The notes: a model not told the origin generated them from the letters alone. Counted from the stretch's first letter, positions 35,097 to 46,419 are shown. The stretch: DNA of 64,000 bases from Monodelphis domestica (GCF_027887165.1 NC_077227.1:87235735-87299734); one strand, 5' to 3'. A program made the numbers and translations.

Positions 35097-35720
35097 TGTT
35101 AATACTTTCAATTTATTCAATAAACATTTATTAGGTACCTATTGGGTGCATTGGACAATACTAACTGCTAGAGGAACTTAAAAGTTTAGATAAGATAATA
35201 ACAATATTAATACTTGTTATTTATATAGTGCTTACTATGTGCCAGACACTGTGCTAAGTGCTTTTTAATTATTTAAATAATAATATTGAGGTTATAAAAA
35301 TATTATATATATATATATAAATATTGAGTATGTAGTCTAGTAGGGGGATGACAGAATCATAATTATAATATGCAATATTATATAGTAAGTGTGCCAGAGA
35401 GGTATAAAATCAAGCACTGGGTAAGGTTTGAGAGGAAAAGTTCTTGGCACAATTAAGGAATGAGGAAGGTTTCATGGAAGAGGTAGTATTTAAGAGGACT
35501 TAAACCAGTGTAGAGATGAAAAAGAGGCTATTTGAAGCAGACAAATACATGAAATTGGGCAACAGGAGTTGCAAATAGATGGGTCCATGGAATAGTCCTA
35601 AATTTTAAAGTCCTTGAATGCTATTTAAAAGATTAGACTTTATTTGGTTCCCAACAGGGAATCACTAAAGACTTTTGGGTAGGGGATGATGTGGCTAGAT
35701 ATATGCAGAATCAAGATTAG
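35097..35720 (-). mobile_element. L2 LINE, antisense, with AT patch
   Basis: Begins 'tcaataaacatttattaggt' and continues to 'aaccagtgtagagatgaaaa' and 'gggaatcactaaagactttt'. A THER1/MIR-like piece (about 35200-35290) and an AT microsatellite (35305-35325) interrupt it. Internal blocks match the L2 at 33000-33425, so both belong to one subfamily. Confidence 0.75.
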
Positions 35721-35724
35721 TAAG

Positions 35725-35942
35725 GAGGCAGCTAGGTAGCTTAATGGATAGAGTGGTGAGCCTGGAGTCAGAAGGACCTAATATGAAATCCAGCTTCAGA
35801 CACTCAACTAGCTGTGTGACACATTTAACCTCTGTTTGTGGCCCTAATCCACTAGAGAGGGAAATGCAAACCATTCCAGTATCTTTGCCAAGAAAGTCTC
35901 ATACAGGGTGATGAAGAGTCAGCCATGACTGAACAACAAGAT
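35725..35942 (+). mobile_element. MAR1/WSINE-type SINE
   Basis: Complete order: 'ggcagctaggtagcttaatg', 'gagcctggagtcagaaggac', 'ttccagtatctttgccaaga', 'gatgaagagtcagccatgac', 'tgaacaacaag'. One of the best preserved copies here. Confidence 0.9.
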
Positions 35943-36359
35943 AGTATAGTAGCAATGGTAGCAGAGTGAAAAGAGATTAGGGAGTGGGAAGGAAAAGGGA
36001 GTTAATTAGAAACAAAAAAGCCCTGTTAAGAGATTATCATAACAACACAGGCAGACAAAAATAAAAGCCTATATTCTGTTTGTAGGAGGGGCTTTGGAGA
36101 GCATCAGATTCTGAGGATATTTTGGAACTAAAAAAAGACAAAGAGAAGGTATTTCCTGGGCCTATATAAGAACCTCAGGGAACAATCATAGAGTACAGAA
36201 AGACTGTTGTTGAGGTCCAAGCAAGGAACATGGACTGAGAACTAGAGTTTGCTCAGAGGGAGTGTTTGATTGAAATAATGTAACATGGAAAGATTATGGA
36301 AACGTGAAAGGAGTATAGAGAATGAGGAGAAAAAGAGAATACAATGAGAATGTTCAAGG

Positions 36360-36363
<4 letters not shown>
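35943..36363. other. No recognisable feature
   Basis: Purine-rich on the plus strand leading into a GA microsatellite. Possibly more antisense L2 at the start, not certain. Confidence 0.4.

Positions 36364-36413
<50 letters not shown>
36364..36413. repeat. (GA)n microsatellite
   Basis: About 25 perfect GA units. Confidence 0.97.
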
Positions 36414-36417
<4 letters not shown>

Positions 36418-36529
36418 ATCTCAGAAGAGGTCTTAGATACTATTTATTCTACCATGCCTAAAGAAAAATCTCTTCTAAAGCATTTTTTACAAGCAATCAT
36501 CCAACCTCTAGGTGCCTAATGGTAGCAAG

Positions 36530-36795
36530 GTGGCATAATGGATAGAAGGTGGCACAGTGGATGGATGCCAAATCTAAAGTCAAGAAGACTCATGTTCTTA
36601 AGTTCAAATCTGGTCTCAGACCCTTATATGCTGTGTGACCTTGGGCAAGTCATTTTATCCCTTTTTTTCTCAGTTTCCTCATCTATAAAATGAACTGGAG
36701 AAAGAAGTGACAAACCACTCCAGCATCTTTGCCAAGCAAACCCCAAAAGGCATTATGAAGAGTAGGACACAAATGAAAAAACTGAACAACAACAT
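36530..36795 (+). mobile_element. MAR1/WSINE-type SINE with duplicated head
   Basis: The head motif occurs twice ('gtggcataatggatag' then 'gtggcacagtggatgg'), followed by 'gttcaaatctggtctcagac', 'ctgtgtgaccttgggcaagt', 'ccactccagcatctttgcca' and 'tgaagagtaggacacaaatg'. The doubled head could be a local duplication. Confidence 0.85.
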
Positions 36796-37034
36796 GTAAT
36801 AGATAAACTGCTAAACCTGAAATCAGGAAGACCTGATTTCTAATCTGCCCTCAAAAACTTACTAGCTGTATAACTCTGGGCAAGTGATGACTTAACATCT
36901 ATTTGCCTCAGTTACCTCAACTTTAAAATGAGAATAATAATGATAACTACCTCCCAGAATTGTTGCCAATATCAAATGAGAAGATTTGTAAAGCACTTAG
37001 CATAGCTCATGCCATACAAGAGTCACTTAGTAAA
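36796..37034 (+). mobile_element. THER1/MIR SINE
   Basis: Sense order: 'cctgaaatcaggaagacctg', 'gtataactctgggcaagtga', 'cctcccagaattgttgccaa', 'atttgtaaagcacttagcat'. Its 3' end runs directly into the TTCC array. Confidence 0.8.
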
Positions 37035-37260
37035 TTCCTTCCTTCCTTCCTTCCTTCCTTCCTTCCTTCCTTCCTTCCTTCCTTCCTTCCTTCCTTCCTT
37101 CCTTCCTTCCTTTCTTCCTTCTTTTGTATTCCTTCCTTCCTTCCTTCCTTCCTTCCTTCCTTCCTTCCTTCCTTCCTTCCTTCCTTTCTTCCTTCTTTTG
37201 TATTCCTTCCTTCCTTCCTTCCTTCCTTCCTTCCTTCCTTCCTTCCTTCTTTCTTTCCTT
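37035..37260. repeat. (TTCC)n array with 74-bp higher-order unit
   Basis: About 226 bases of TTCC repeats. A 20-base variant block ending in 'cttttgtatt' occurs at 37111-37130 and again at 37185-37204, exactly 74 bases apart. Long open frames on both strands here are low-complexity artefacts. Confidence 0.97.
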
Positions 37261-37389
37261 CGCTTCCAACGAAGGGGAAGAAACAACTTAGTATAGGAGC
37301 TCTTTACACTTTGGGACAGATCTAAAGGATGAGAATTTTTCACTTACACCAAGATTATTTTTTCCTCCTGAAAACGTCTAATCAATATT

Positions 37390-37800
37390 GTTCTTACTTA
37401 TGACCCCTAGAGTCAAGCAGAACATTGTTAGTCCCTCTCTCACAGGCCAGCCCTTCAAATATTTTATTTGATGAATATGACAAATAAAGATACTTATTAT
37501 GTCCTCCATCAGCCTTCACTTCTCCTGGCTAAATATTCCCAGTTTCATTTGCCAGTCCTTGAATGACATGGCTAATTATTAGTCATTCTGTGGCATGATA
37601 TTAAAACTCTTTACTATCCAAGTTATACTCCAGTTTATCAAAATTCTTCCTAAAATATGGCATGCAGAACTGAACACAGCATTCCAGATTTGGTCTTGTT
37701 CACACAGACTAAAGCAGAGCTATCACTTCCCTATGTCTGACCATCATTCTTTTTTTAGCAGATAGAGGTTACATTCGTGTTTTTGACTGCCTTATATTTT
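37390..37800 (-). mobile_element. CR1/L3-like LINE fragment
   Basis: Contains 'gcatgcagaactgaacacag', 'cattccagatttggtcttgt' and 'gctatcacttccctatgtct', the antisense pattern of CR1/L3 around its reverse-transcriptase end. Confidence 0.6.
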
Positions 37801-37924
37801 TGAATTAGATTGAGTTAGTGATGCATTGAAACTTCCATATCTTTCCAAAGTCAAGTCTCCACCATCTTGTATATACTAGGTTAAAAGTTTTAGTCCAAGT
37901 GTGGACTGAAACAATACAATATTT

Positions 37925-38420
37925 CAGTGAGCATGGACAGGAGAATGATGAAGTCAGTTGTGAGTACCAGGGAAAGTATGAAACTGGCAAAGTAGGAAAG
38001 GAGTAGGTTATGAAAGCCTTTTACAAGTGAGACAGAAAATTTTAACTTTGATCTTTGTAGTAATAGCGATCCACTGAAATTGACTGACTGGGGGTGTTGA
38101 GGACATAGGAACATCACTTTGATATCTAATTGGAAGGTGTACTGGAATAGGCAAAGACTGGAGACAAGCAGACTAACAAGCAGGTTATGAAGGATGAGAG
38201 TCTGTTAATAAGAATTTGCTCTATGTAACTTATTTGAATTGATTAGTTTCTGAATTTTCATCTAAGGTCTACGAAAAAGAGTAGCTAGGGTGAGAAAGAG
38301 TTTCAGACTAATGCAGAACATAGGACATGTGGGACTCTTAAAATTTGATAAGAAAGTGATGGAAACTTATATGAGATGTTTCAGAGGTGGAACAGTCAGA
38401 CCTGGTAATTGTTTGGAGAA
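37925..38420 (-). mobile_element. L2 LINE ORF2 region, antisense
   Basis: Antisense L2 body: 'gttatgaaagccttttacaa', 'ttttaactttgatctttgta', 'acatcactttgatatctaat', 'agcagactaacaagcaggtt'. These match the stretch coding the end of the L2 reverse transcriptase. Confidence 0.7.
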
Positions 38421-38469
38421 AAGAGGGTAAGATCTAAGTTCTTAAAGTCATTTGTAATTTTGCTACGAT

Positions 38470-39165
38470 AGTCACTAAAATGTCCATACCCGTTGACCTA
38501 GAAATTCCAGCTGCTAGGCATTTTCCCCAAGGAAATAAAAGAAAGGAAGAAAGATCTCATATGCACCAAAATATTTCTAGTAACACTATTTTTGTGGTTG
38601 AAAAACAACTAGAAGCTATAAAGATGCTCATCAACTCTGGAAAAGTGACATAAATTGTAGTACATAGACCCATGTTATTATAGGGTATTAGTGTTGGAAG
38701 AGAATTCAGGGGTTAACTCCAACCTCCTCTTTTTAAAGACAGTGAAATTGAGGCTTATGAATATAATGGAAAATAACTGCTATAAGAAATGATAAATCTG
38801 AAGAATACAAAAAAAACCTTGAAGACTTATATGAACTGATGCAACGAAAGCAGAAATAAAAGAATAATATACTACAGCAAAGACTATAACAATATAAATG
38901 AAAACAAAAATAATACAATACCAAGAAATTATAAAGATCAAATGACTCTGAAGAAGAGATATGAAAATGGAACTCTCTCTTCTTTGCAGAAGTGGGGGAC
39001 TATGGGTATGAAACACTGCATGTGTCAAATTTGAATGAAATATTGATTAGTTTGTCTGCACTGCTTTTTCCTCTCCTTTTTTCTTTATTATACGAGATGG
39101 TTCTTTGGGTATAAGAGAAGAAAATACTGAAAAATGAAAGAGATGCAAAAAAAATTATCAACAAA
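38470..39165 (+). mobile_element. Old L1 ORF2 end and 3' UTR
   Basis: Sense L1: 'gacctagaaattccagctgc', 'tagtaacactatttttgtgg', 'agatgctcatcaactctgga', then a 3' UTR ending 'attatcaacaaaatatttta'. A MIR3/L3-like piece at about 38685-38760 has inserted into it. Confidence 0.8.
38685..38760 (-). mobile_element. MIR3/L3-type fragment inside L1
   Basis: Contains 'agtgttggaagagaattcag' and 'agacagtgaaattgaggct', unlike the flanking L1 text. Confidence 0.5.
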
Positions 39166-39798
39166 ATATTTTAATGATGATGGAGAATGAAGAGCCCAAG
39201 ATTTTGAAAATGGGAGACTGAGAAAATGGCAGTACTGTTGACAGAAATAGTATCCTAAGGAATAGCAAGGATAAGGATAAATATACCAAGTCTAATTTTA
39301 GCCATTTTAACATTACCTCTTCCTCATCAATTAACACTTGTTAAAAATTCCGTGATGACTATTTGCTTTCAATTTCATTCCTTTTATTTGTTTTTTGCAC
39401 TGAATAAAATACTTATTTGTCTACACAAAATAAGTCTATGAAAGAGATATGGTATCTTCCAGAACTATCTCTAGAATATGCCAGACAATTTAGACTCCAG
39501 TTATGGGAAAGGCCTTCTGTGGATGGTAGAGACTCAGCAAAGTAACTAACAGGGGAATTGGATGGTTCCATTGGATGATGATTTAAAAAAAAGAAACAAA
39601 TGTTTTGTTTTGTTTTCTCTACTATGATCACTTTGACTTAATTATGCCTATAGGTACCCAATGCTCATCTCTTCATCACCCCTCCTCCATTCTCTTTCCC
39701 TATCCCTTCACCATTCTCCTCCAATGCTACCTAAAATCAACAAAATCAAGTATTAATTCTTAGTCCCCTGCTTTGGGGAGTTTTAACCATCTATAGTA
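39166..39798. other. No recognisable feature
   Basis: AT-rich. A 72-codon minus-strand frame (39413-39631) has no motif. Confidence 0.45.
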
Positions 39799-40264
39799 CA
39801 GTCCCCAAACTTTTTACACAGGGGGCCAGTTCACTGTCCCTCAGACTGTTAGAGGGCCAGACTATTAAAAAAAAAACTATGAACAAATCTGTATACCACT
39901 TTCTGGGATAGCAGAGGCTGCAGAGCTGGCTGTGATGGGCTTGTCACACCTTGCACAGGCCCATCATTGCCACCACTATATGGGGCAGCAGTATACACAG
40001 TGCGGAATCCCCACCTCCAGATCACCTCTCACCATGCTGACATCACATAATCCTTTGCACGGTGCCTCGTTCTCCTTCAGTTACTCTCAGAACAAGGCTC
40101 CATACAAAGGATTATATCACCAGAAGTAGTACTGTACGTGAGCGATGCCAAGCTTTGTGGTCTCTCACTGACCACCATGAAAGAGGTGACTCTTCTGGAG
40201 GTAGGGTGGGGGCCAGATAAATGGCCTCGGGGGATTCATGTGACCCTCAGGCTGTGGTATACTG
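39799..40264. mobile_element. Non-autonomous hAT-like DNA transposon
   Basis: Begins 'cagtccccaaactttttaca' and ends in 'tatactg', so both ends carry the CAG...CTG form of hAT terminal repeats. Inside, 'gggggccagttcactgtccc' near the left and 'gggggccagataaatggcct' near the right are typical of a short hAT family. No transposase is encoded. The flanking 8-bp duplication is not clearly preserved. From memory it resembles the hAT groups that spread horizontally among tetrapods (SPIN/OC1), which a search must confirm. Confidence 0.65.
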
Positions 40265-41184
40265 ACTAAGACTTCATCCCTACATTATCTCTGATGTGTC
40301 AGGGAAAGGACCCCACAGTACGTGGAACACAATCACAGGCCAATTTATCAGAGAGATTTAGATATCCTTAATATAATGCTATTATAAAAGGGAATAATTG
40401 AGAGGAAGAAGATCACATCAATCAATCATTTCAGCAAAATCCCTAGTTGTTGCTCTCATAATTTCTTTGTAGACCTCCTGATTAGAAATCTTCCACTTTG
40501 TTCTGAGGATTCTTGATTCAATCTCAGTCCCTTGAACTTGATTCTCCCAAGCACATGGTCTGTCTTCTTTTTTACACACCTACTTGGTAGCAAACTGTGT
40601 CCTGACTCTCTTTCCCAAAGAAGGAGTTTTCCCTCATACTAATTGTTTGTCCTAATCATTGGCATGTGTCAGTCTGAGGGAGAGGAATGGATTCTATAAT
40701 TGTAAAACAGTTCCAAATTATACATTTTTACAATCAATTCACAACTATTCTATGATCACCAAACCAAATGCTATGTTTTTATACTTTTCTCCTCTACAAA
40801 CATACCTAACAGATACCACTTTCTTATGACTTTTTTACCTTTCCAACTGATTTTGATAGTTTTTAGCTAATTTCACCTGCTTTTAAGTGTTCCATGTGTG
40901 GGAAGGGATGATGGGATGGGTGAAGTAAGGTCACAGTGTAATAACATTCTATGATCCCCTTAGGCCTTATGCTGCACCTTCTACCCCCAACACACATATT
41001 TTGAGTTATAATAAGGAAAAAGGAAAATTTACCCCGAATCTTTATGTCCAGAAAAAGATATGGGCCAGTTACAAAATTTTGAGAGTGGTGGAAAATAGAG
41101 AACCTGAATGATATACTGGAACTATGATAAGAGTACACTACTCTCAAAATACTTAAAAAACCAGGGAAAGGACTTCAGTACATC
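40265..41184. other. Unassigned
   Basis: No family named. The minus-strand 94-codon frame (40863-41147) has no recognisable motif. Confidence 0.45.
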
Positions 41185-41320
41185 AGATCAATCTCCTATA
41201 GAAGATTTAAAGAAAGAAATGAATAAGAATCACACAGGATTATATATGGAGGGACTATAATCTGTAATGATGTGGAGAAAAGCATTGATAAAATCATAAA
41301 ACATAAAGTTTTAAGTATGC
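41185..41320 (+). repeat. Unassigned dispersed repeat, copy 1
   Basis: Shares the order 'atggagggactataatctg', 'gagaaaagcattgataaaat' with 48053-48200 at perhaps 60-65% identity by eye. Family not recognised; the strand label is only relative. Confidence 0.5.
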
Positions 41321-42279
41321 ATGTGTCGGTTAAGGGGAATGGATGGAGTAAGGACACAATATCATTTCATTTTATGAACCCCTTGTAGTCAAGAGAAATA
41401 GCCAAAAAGCAGAGAAAATGTGAAAGGTAATGAGAATGGACCCCAGAGAAGGAGATGGAACCGTCATGAGCCAGCAGGAGGAGAATTCCATGGATTTCCA
41501 CAGAAGATTCAAAGGAGAAAATTGTTGACCATAACTAGGACTGGTCACTCCTCTTCTCACTTCTCTCACTGACTCTCTCTCACCAGATTCTGACCAGAGC
41601 TAGGGAGCAGAGTTGGTTTTCCATATACTTTTTTCCTACCTGGCTGTTGCTAAAGAAGTGTTTCTACCTTTGTTGTTGAAGATCATCCTGAATCATCATT
41701 TTACTCTTGAAAGACAGTTTGATCTCCCATTAAATATAGCTATAGAAAAGATAGGGGTAAGGTCTCCCCAGTCCCATCTTATCCCTTTTATCTTTCACCA
41801 GATATAAATTAGTCATTTAGTATTCCAAAGATTGTCTCAGAATTTAATAGGAGGGAAGATTCAAAGTTTAAACAGAAGAAAGTTGGGAGGGATTTGACTC
41901 ACATTTGGTCAGGTCCTGACTCCATTGAGCTTAGTGACGAAAGAGGAAGTGGTTACAATTTAATCAGGCCCCTCCAGCAGCTAATTTCCTGTTACTAGAC
42001 TTTGAGGCCCCTTTTCTCAATCCCACTATTATACCCTTAGACCCTATACTATGACCTACCACTCAAATACAGTTGGAGAAAGTGTCCAAACACAAGCTAT
42101 ATGCATGAAACATATGATACATGTGTATGAATTAGACCTGTGAATGAGTTCTCAAAAAAAGAAAATCAAAACAGCATACATGTGCACCTCCCCCAAAGAC
42201 ACACAAGTCTAGATTGTTGATAATAACTTGATGAATTAAAAAAAAATATTGACTCATCTATTTCCTTCTTTGACTTGTT
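41321..42279. other. Unassigned, possibly part of an old LTR or other repeat
   Basis: Continuous, non-simple sequence adjoining an unassigned dispersed repeat. I see no LTR ends, primer-binding site or coding domain, so no call is made. Confidence 0.4.
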
Positions 42280-42440
42280 CTACACAAGGTATGTATGCTA
42301 CTTAATAGCTGTAGGACATGGGTCAATTAAATTGATCTTTCTAAGTCCCGAATTTCTCATCTGTAAAATGAGGGAGTTGTCCTGAGTGGACTATAAAAAA
42401 CTCTCCCAGTTTTCAATCCATGATCCTATGATTGATCTCT
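42280..42440 (+). mobile_element. MIR-type SINE
   Basis: Sense core: 'ttaatagctgtaggacatgg', 'gaatttctcatctgtaaaat', 'gagggagttgtcctgagtgg', tail 'caatccatgatcctatgat'. Confidence 0.7.
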
Positions 42441-42564
42441 AAAAAAATATATGACTTAATTGCATTTTAAAAATTCACCTGGAGATCTTTTGTCCAAAAA
42501 TATTTCTTTCATTGAATTTACACCATGCCCGAAGTTCTCTTTGTTATATTCAGAAAATCATTAT

Positions 42565-42680
42565 TAATCAATAAGGAATAAATAAGCATTTATTGTCTAT
42601 TATCTTCCAGGCACTCTGTTAAGCACTACAAAAAGAGAACTGTATCAATCCATTAAAAGGCATTAATCTCATGGCTGAAA
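42565..42680 (-). mobile_element. L2 LINE 3' end, antisense
   Basis: Contains 'aataagcatttattgtctat' and 'ccaggcactctgttaagcac'. Confidence 0.7.
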
Positions 42681-42796
42681 CAGGGTATTAGAATTGGAAC
42701 AAAAGTTTTTAGCACAAAGAAAGCACTTAATAAATACTTCTAGAAAAGTGAGATAGAAAAGAAGTTAGGTCCTGTGTTAGATCTTGTCTGTATTTG

Positions 42797-42802
<6 letters not shown>

Positions 42803-42839
<37 letters not shown>
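42803..42839. repeat. (AC)n microsatellite
   Basis: Eighteen AC units without interruption. Confidence 0.97.
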
Positions 42840-42842
<3 letters not shown>

Positions 42843-43044
42843 TGAACTCCAGCAAGACAGGATCCATTTTCGACCTGAACTTTATGTCTTTCTTAACACT
42901 TTAAAACAGTGTCCTACATTCAGGGGTTACAGAATCTATGTTTATTGAATGAGTATTTGATTTTAAATGACTCTACTTTTGAGCATGAGTTGGAGTAGGT
43001 TACTTTGGTGTATCCGGAGCAGATACTCTTGTTCTATCAAGGGC

Positions 43045-43190
43045 AGCCTGATGGTATAAAGAAACTGGGAGATAACAGAATCTTTAGTGGTATTTGAGGC
43101 TCCTGGACAAATTATATTATGTGGTGAAAGCCCTAACCCCTAACTAGTCCTGCTTAAATCCCTGAATTTTCATTTCCTCATCTATAAAAG

Positions 43191-43234
<44 letters not shown>

Positions 43235-43345
43235 TTTGATGTCACAATGATGTTATACAGATCAAATGAGACAATACACAAAAGAGCTTTGCAAACCTTA
43301 GAGCACTATGTAAATGCCATCATAATCTTCATCATCCTCTAATTT
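43045..43345 (+). mobile_element. THER1/MIR SINE carrying an AT microsatellite
   Basis: Sense SINE: 'gaattttcatttcctcatct', then after the AT repeat 'gatcaaatgagacaatacac' and 'gagctttgcaaaccttagag'. The AT expansion replaces the 'ggataataata' segment. Confidence 0.75.
43193..43233. repeat. (AT)n microsatellite
   Basis: About 20 AT units inside a THER1/MIR SINE. Confidence 0.97.
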
Positions 43346-43437
43346 TCTTCCCAACTCTAGATCCCATATAAATGTGACTGATCATTATTATGAACACCTT
43401 GGGAGCAACTGAGTAATAAGACAAGATTTATAGGTAT

Positions 43438-43513
43438 TTGGGGACACACATTTACTTCCAGCTTTAGGCAGCAGACCTGAAACCTGGATTTAGTAAGTTT
43501 TGGGGGGAAATGC
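43438..43513 (+). repeat. Local direct repeat, copy 1
   Basis: Shares 'gggacacacatttact', 'ggcagcag' and 'ttggggggaaat' in order with 44245-44320. The offset is 807 bases. Family unknown. Confidence 0.75.
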
Positions 43514-44069
43514 ACTCTTAAGCATTTAGTTATTCACCCTGAGAGTTATTTGAGCAAGGATTTTTTCCCCCATATGGTATCTCAGAAGAAACTCTTTTTT
43601 TACTACCCTGTTTATAAATAATTTTCTTCCACACATTTTTCCTAGTCTTACAATATTTTTATTTTCTCCCTGCAGGATAAAAATGTGATAATGAAGCTGG
43701 ATGTTTCCAAACCAATTTGTTGCCGCAGGTCTGTTTGTGATTTCTGAATTTCCTAGGTTGCATTATAAACATGATGGCCTTGAATCTATGCCTAATGAAA
43801 ACAGGAACAATGAAAGGCCCTGAGAGCCTTAAAGCCCTGTAGGAAAATAAATGATCTTCAGACACTGAAGAAATGGAAAGCATCACAATGACACTGAGGA
43901 GACCACTGCAAGAGGAACCCCTTTTCATTCACTGTGACCACGAGGACTTTTGGAAAGGAATTATAGTTAAAGCCACTTTTCCAGAGCCAGAACTGGTATT
44001 ACAGTTAGGTAGTGCAAAGATTTTTTCTCACATGAAACCAAAATTTAGAGCATATAAAATATAGTTATT
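43514..44069. other. Unassigned sequence between the direct repeats
   Basis: Contains a 'ctccctgcag' that looks like a 3' splice site (about 43665-43676) and a 63-codon frame at 43873-44064. No exon or family can be supported. Confidence 0.35.
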
Positions 44070-44225
44070 TCAGTGGTCCTATAGAAAGAGTCAGAAGAAC
44101 CGAGTTCACATTCTACTTCTCATACTTATAAACCTGGTGACAGTGAGGCTTGCCATATGAGCAAGTCACTTGATCTCCCTCAACCTCAGTTTCCCGATGG
44201 CCTGTGAGGATCTTCCAGCATATCC
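44070..44225 (+). mobile_element. MIR-type SINE
   Basis: Sense order: 'agaaagagtcagaagaaccg', 'gagcaagtcacttgatctcc', 'ctcaacctcagtttcccgat', 'ctgtgaggatcttccagc'. Confidence 0.7.
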
Positions 44226-44244
44226 ATTATTCTATTAACTAATT

Positions 44245-44320
44245 TTGGGGACACACATTTACTCCCAGCTTTCGGCAGCAGTTCTGAAATGTTAATTTAT
44301 TAGGTTTGGGGGGAAATATG
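44245..44320 (+). repeat. Local direct repeat, copy 2
   Basis: Second copy of the element at 43438-43513, same orientation. It diverges most in the middle, where 'acctggatttagtaa' corresponds to 'gttaatttattag'. Confidence 0.75.
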
Positions 44321-44484
44321 CTTCTGCTCAGCCTAATTTATCTTTTTTTATACCTCATATGTTTTTTAATATTATCAATTACAAAAAAAAAAGTTAATTT
44401 GGGCATGCTGCCAGTTCTGAACAAAAATTGACCTCGGTATCAAAATTTCTTCATTTGGCTCTGCCTAGGACCATTTGAGATCTC

Positions 44485-44640
44485 AGAGCCTGGAATTTCA
44501 GAGCTGAAAGGAACTTTGAAGATTACTTCGTTGAATCTGTGTATTTTACAGATGGGGAAAACTAAGGACCAAATTAGGAAAAGACATGCATTAGTTAACA
44601 CAACCAATTAATGATTCTCCTCTCTTTGAATCATTGAGTA
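44485..44640 (-). mobile_element. MIR3/L3-type element, antisense
   Basis: Contains 'tttcagagctgaaaggaact', 'cagatggggaaaactaagga', the antisense pattern of this family. Confidence 0.65.
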
Positions 44641-44879
44641 AGTAGTAAAGTCTAGACACTAAGAAATGTTAAGATGTAGTTGTTGACCTCAAAAAGTTCA
44701 AAATCCATTTGGAGAGACAAGAATGATAAAAATATTCAAAATTAAAACCAGAGCTTCTCACTCCAAATTCAATGCTGCATTATAATACATAATATGGTCT
44801 TTGATCAAGACAAGATATAGGTAAATATATGAAATAGGAAAAGATTATCCCTGTCCTTTTAGATTAGTACCCAGCTAAA

Positions 44880-45590
44880 CATCTGTAATCGCCTTTGGGG
44901 GAGTCATTCCACTTCTCACACCTCAAATCCATTTTTCTAAATCTACCAGAATATTTTTTACTATTCTGGTCATGTCACCTCTCTGTTAAAAAAAAAACAA
45001 CCCCCCCAAAAAAAAAAACCAACAACCTTCTGTAATTTCTTTATGTTGCTTGGATAAAATATTAATCTTGGCTTGGAATTCAATGGTCTTCACCACTTGG
45101 TACTATTCTACATTTTCAGATTTCTTATAATATCACTTACCTCCAGACACTGTTTTGTAAGCTACCCACAGCATTCTCTTGCCTCTAGATTTTTCCTTAC
45201 TCTATTCCCTATGTTTCAAATTCCTGCCCCTTCACTTATTTTAATCCTAGAAATTCTGTAAAGCTCAACTCAAGACACCATATGTTGAATGTTCCCTGTC
45301 TCATCACCATCTCCTGGTTTCCTCAAAGGACCAGCTAAAATCTCATCTTCAAGAAGCCTTTCTCTATTGCCCTAACACTAGTGTTTCTCCTCACTTTTGA
45401 TTATTTCCTAGTTCTGCTCTCATTTGTTCATTTGTATGTAATTGTTTATATATGCCATATCCCCAAATATACTATGAGCTTCTTGTGACAGGGCCTATCT
45501 TTCCCCTTTTTTTGTATCCCCAGAACATAGTCCAGTGCCTGCTACATCATAGGCACCTAAAAGTTTACTAACTGACTAACAATCATAAGC
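44880..45590 (+). mobile_element. L2 LINE 3' half
   Basis: Sense L2 order: 'attctggtcatgtcacctct', an A/C-rich interruption near 44985-45025, 'tgcttggataaaatattaat', 'accagctaaaatctcatctt', 'caagaagcctttctctattg', 'catagtccagtgcctgctac'. A 62-codon frame (45073-45261) is a remnant. Confidence 0.8.
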
Positions 45591-45639
45591 CACATTATAT
45601 TTCTCTTTTGCAATGCTCTGATGCACTTATATAATATTG

Positions 45640-45810
45640 CTTTTATAGGCTATCTTTTTTAGTGTTATTCCTCAACTAAATTATATATTTTCCATGAGGC
45701 TAGAACCTTGTCTTACTTAAATTTTGTATCTCCCTAGCACTTAACACAATACTGTATATATATATACATATTTGAATACAGTAAGTTCTTTATAAGTATG
45801 TGTTGTTTTT
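45640..45810 (+). mobile_element. L2 LINE 3' end
   Basis: A second sense L2 tail: 'ttccatgaggctagaacctt', 'gtatctccctagcacttaac', 'cagtaagttctttataagta'. Confidence 0.65.
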
Positions 45811-46419
45811 GTTGATATTCCCTCTGCTGCTAAACTCCAATTAAGATAGAAAGGCCAGTTAGGCATAGCCTTTGGTCTCAAGGCTGCAGACTCATTTCAC
45901 TTAGAAGTAAAAGCCAAACAGTAAGGTATGATCCAAAAGATAAATACTTTACATCATCTCAATTCAAAACAACCCTAATTTCTAATGCTATCAATCCAAC
46001 AAATTCATGATTAAAGGGAAATGTTTTAAGGTTAGATCATCTATAATGAAGTCTCTGATGTGCTAGAAATACAAATGAACAAATGGAATCCAGAAAGAAG
46101 AGTATATAAACATAGTTATTATGTAAATGTTTCATACTTAATAACTAGCAGAATATCCTGCACATAAATGTTTGTTGGTTATTTGATTTATTGAACTACA
46201 TGGAAAAGATAATTTTTCCCATTGCAAGTCCATTAAGATATATTTTTTTTAAATATAGACTGTAGCTCTAAAAAACAATTGGAATTTTCTTTAGACCTAT
46301 GTGGTGATATTTTTCACCAGTAAACAATGAAACACGATTCTCTAAATATTCATTGTAAGCATAACATTCCCAAGAGGCTATTTGTCATCCTTGGGCCAGA
46401 AATAAGAGTAGTCAACGAT
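45811..46419. other. No recognisable feature
   Basis: AT-rich. Nothing supported. Confidence 0.45.

Noticed and set aside
37023..37343. Long open frames on both strands (up to 121 codons)
   Set aside because: They are translations of the TTCC array and contain only simple repeats.
41321..42279. Endogenous retrovirus LTR
   Set aside because: No TG...CA ends, no paired LTR, no primer-binding site and no gag or pol similarity could be seen.
43665..44064. Splice-acceptor-like site followed by a 63-codon frame
   Set aside because: The site is a short common motif. The frame does not begin there and shows no family similarity.
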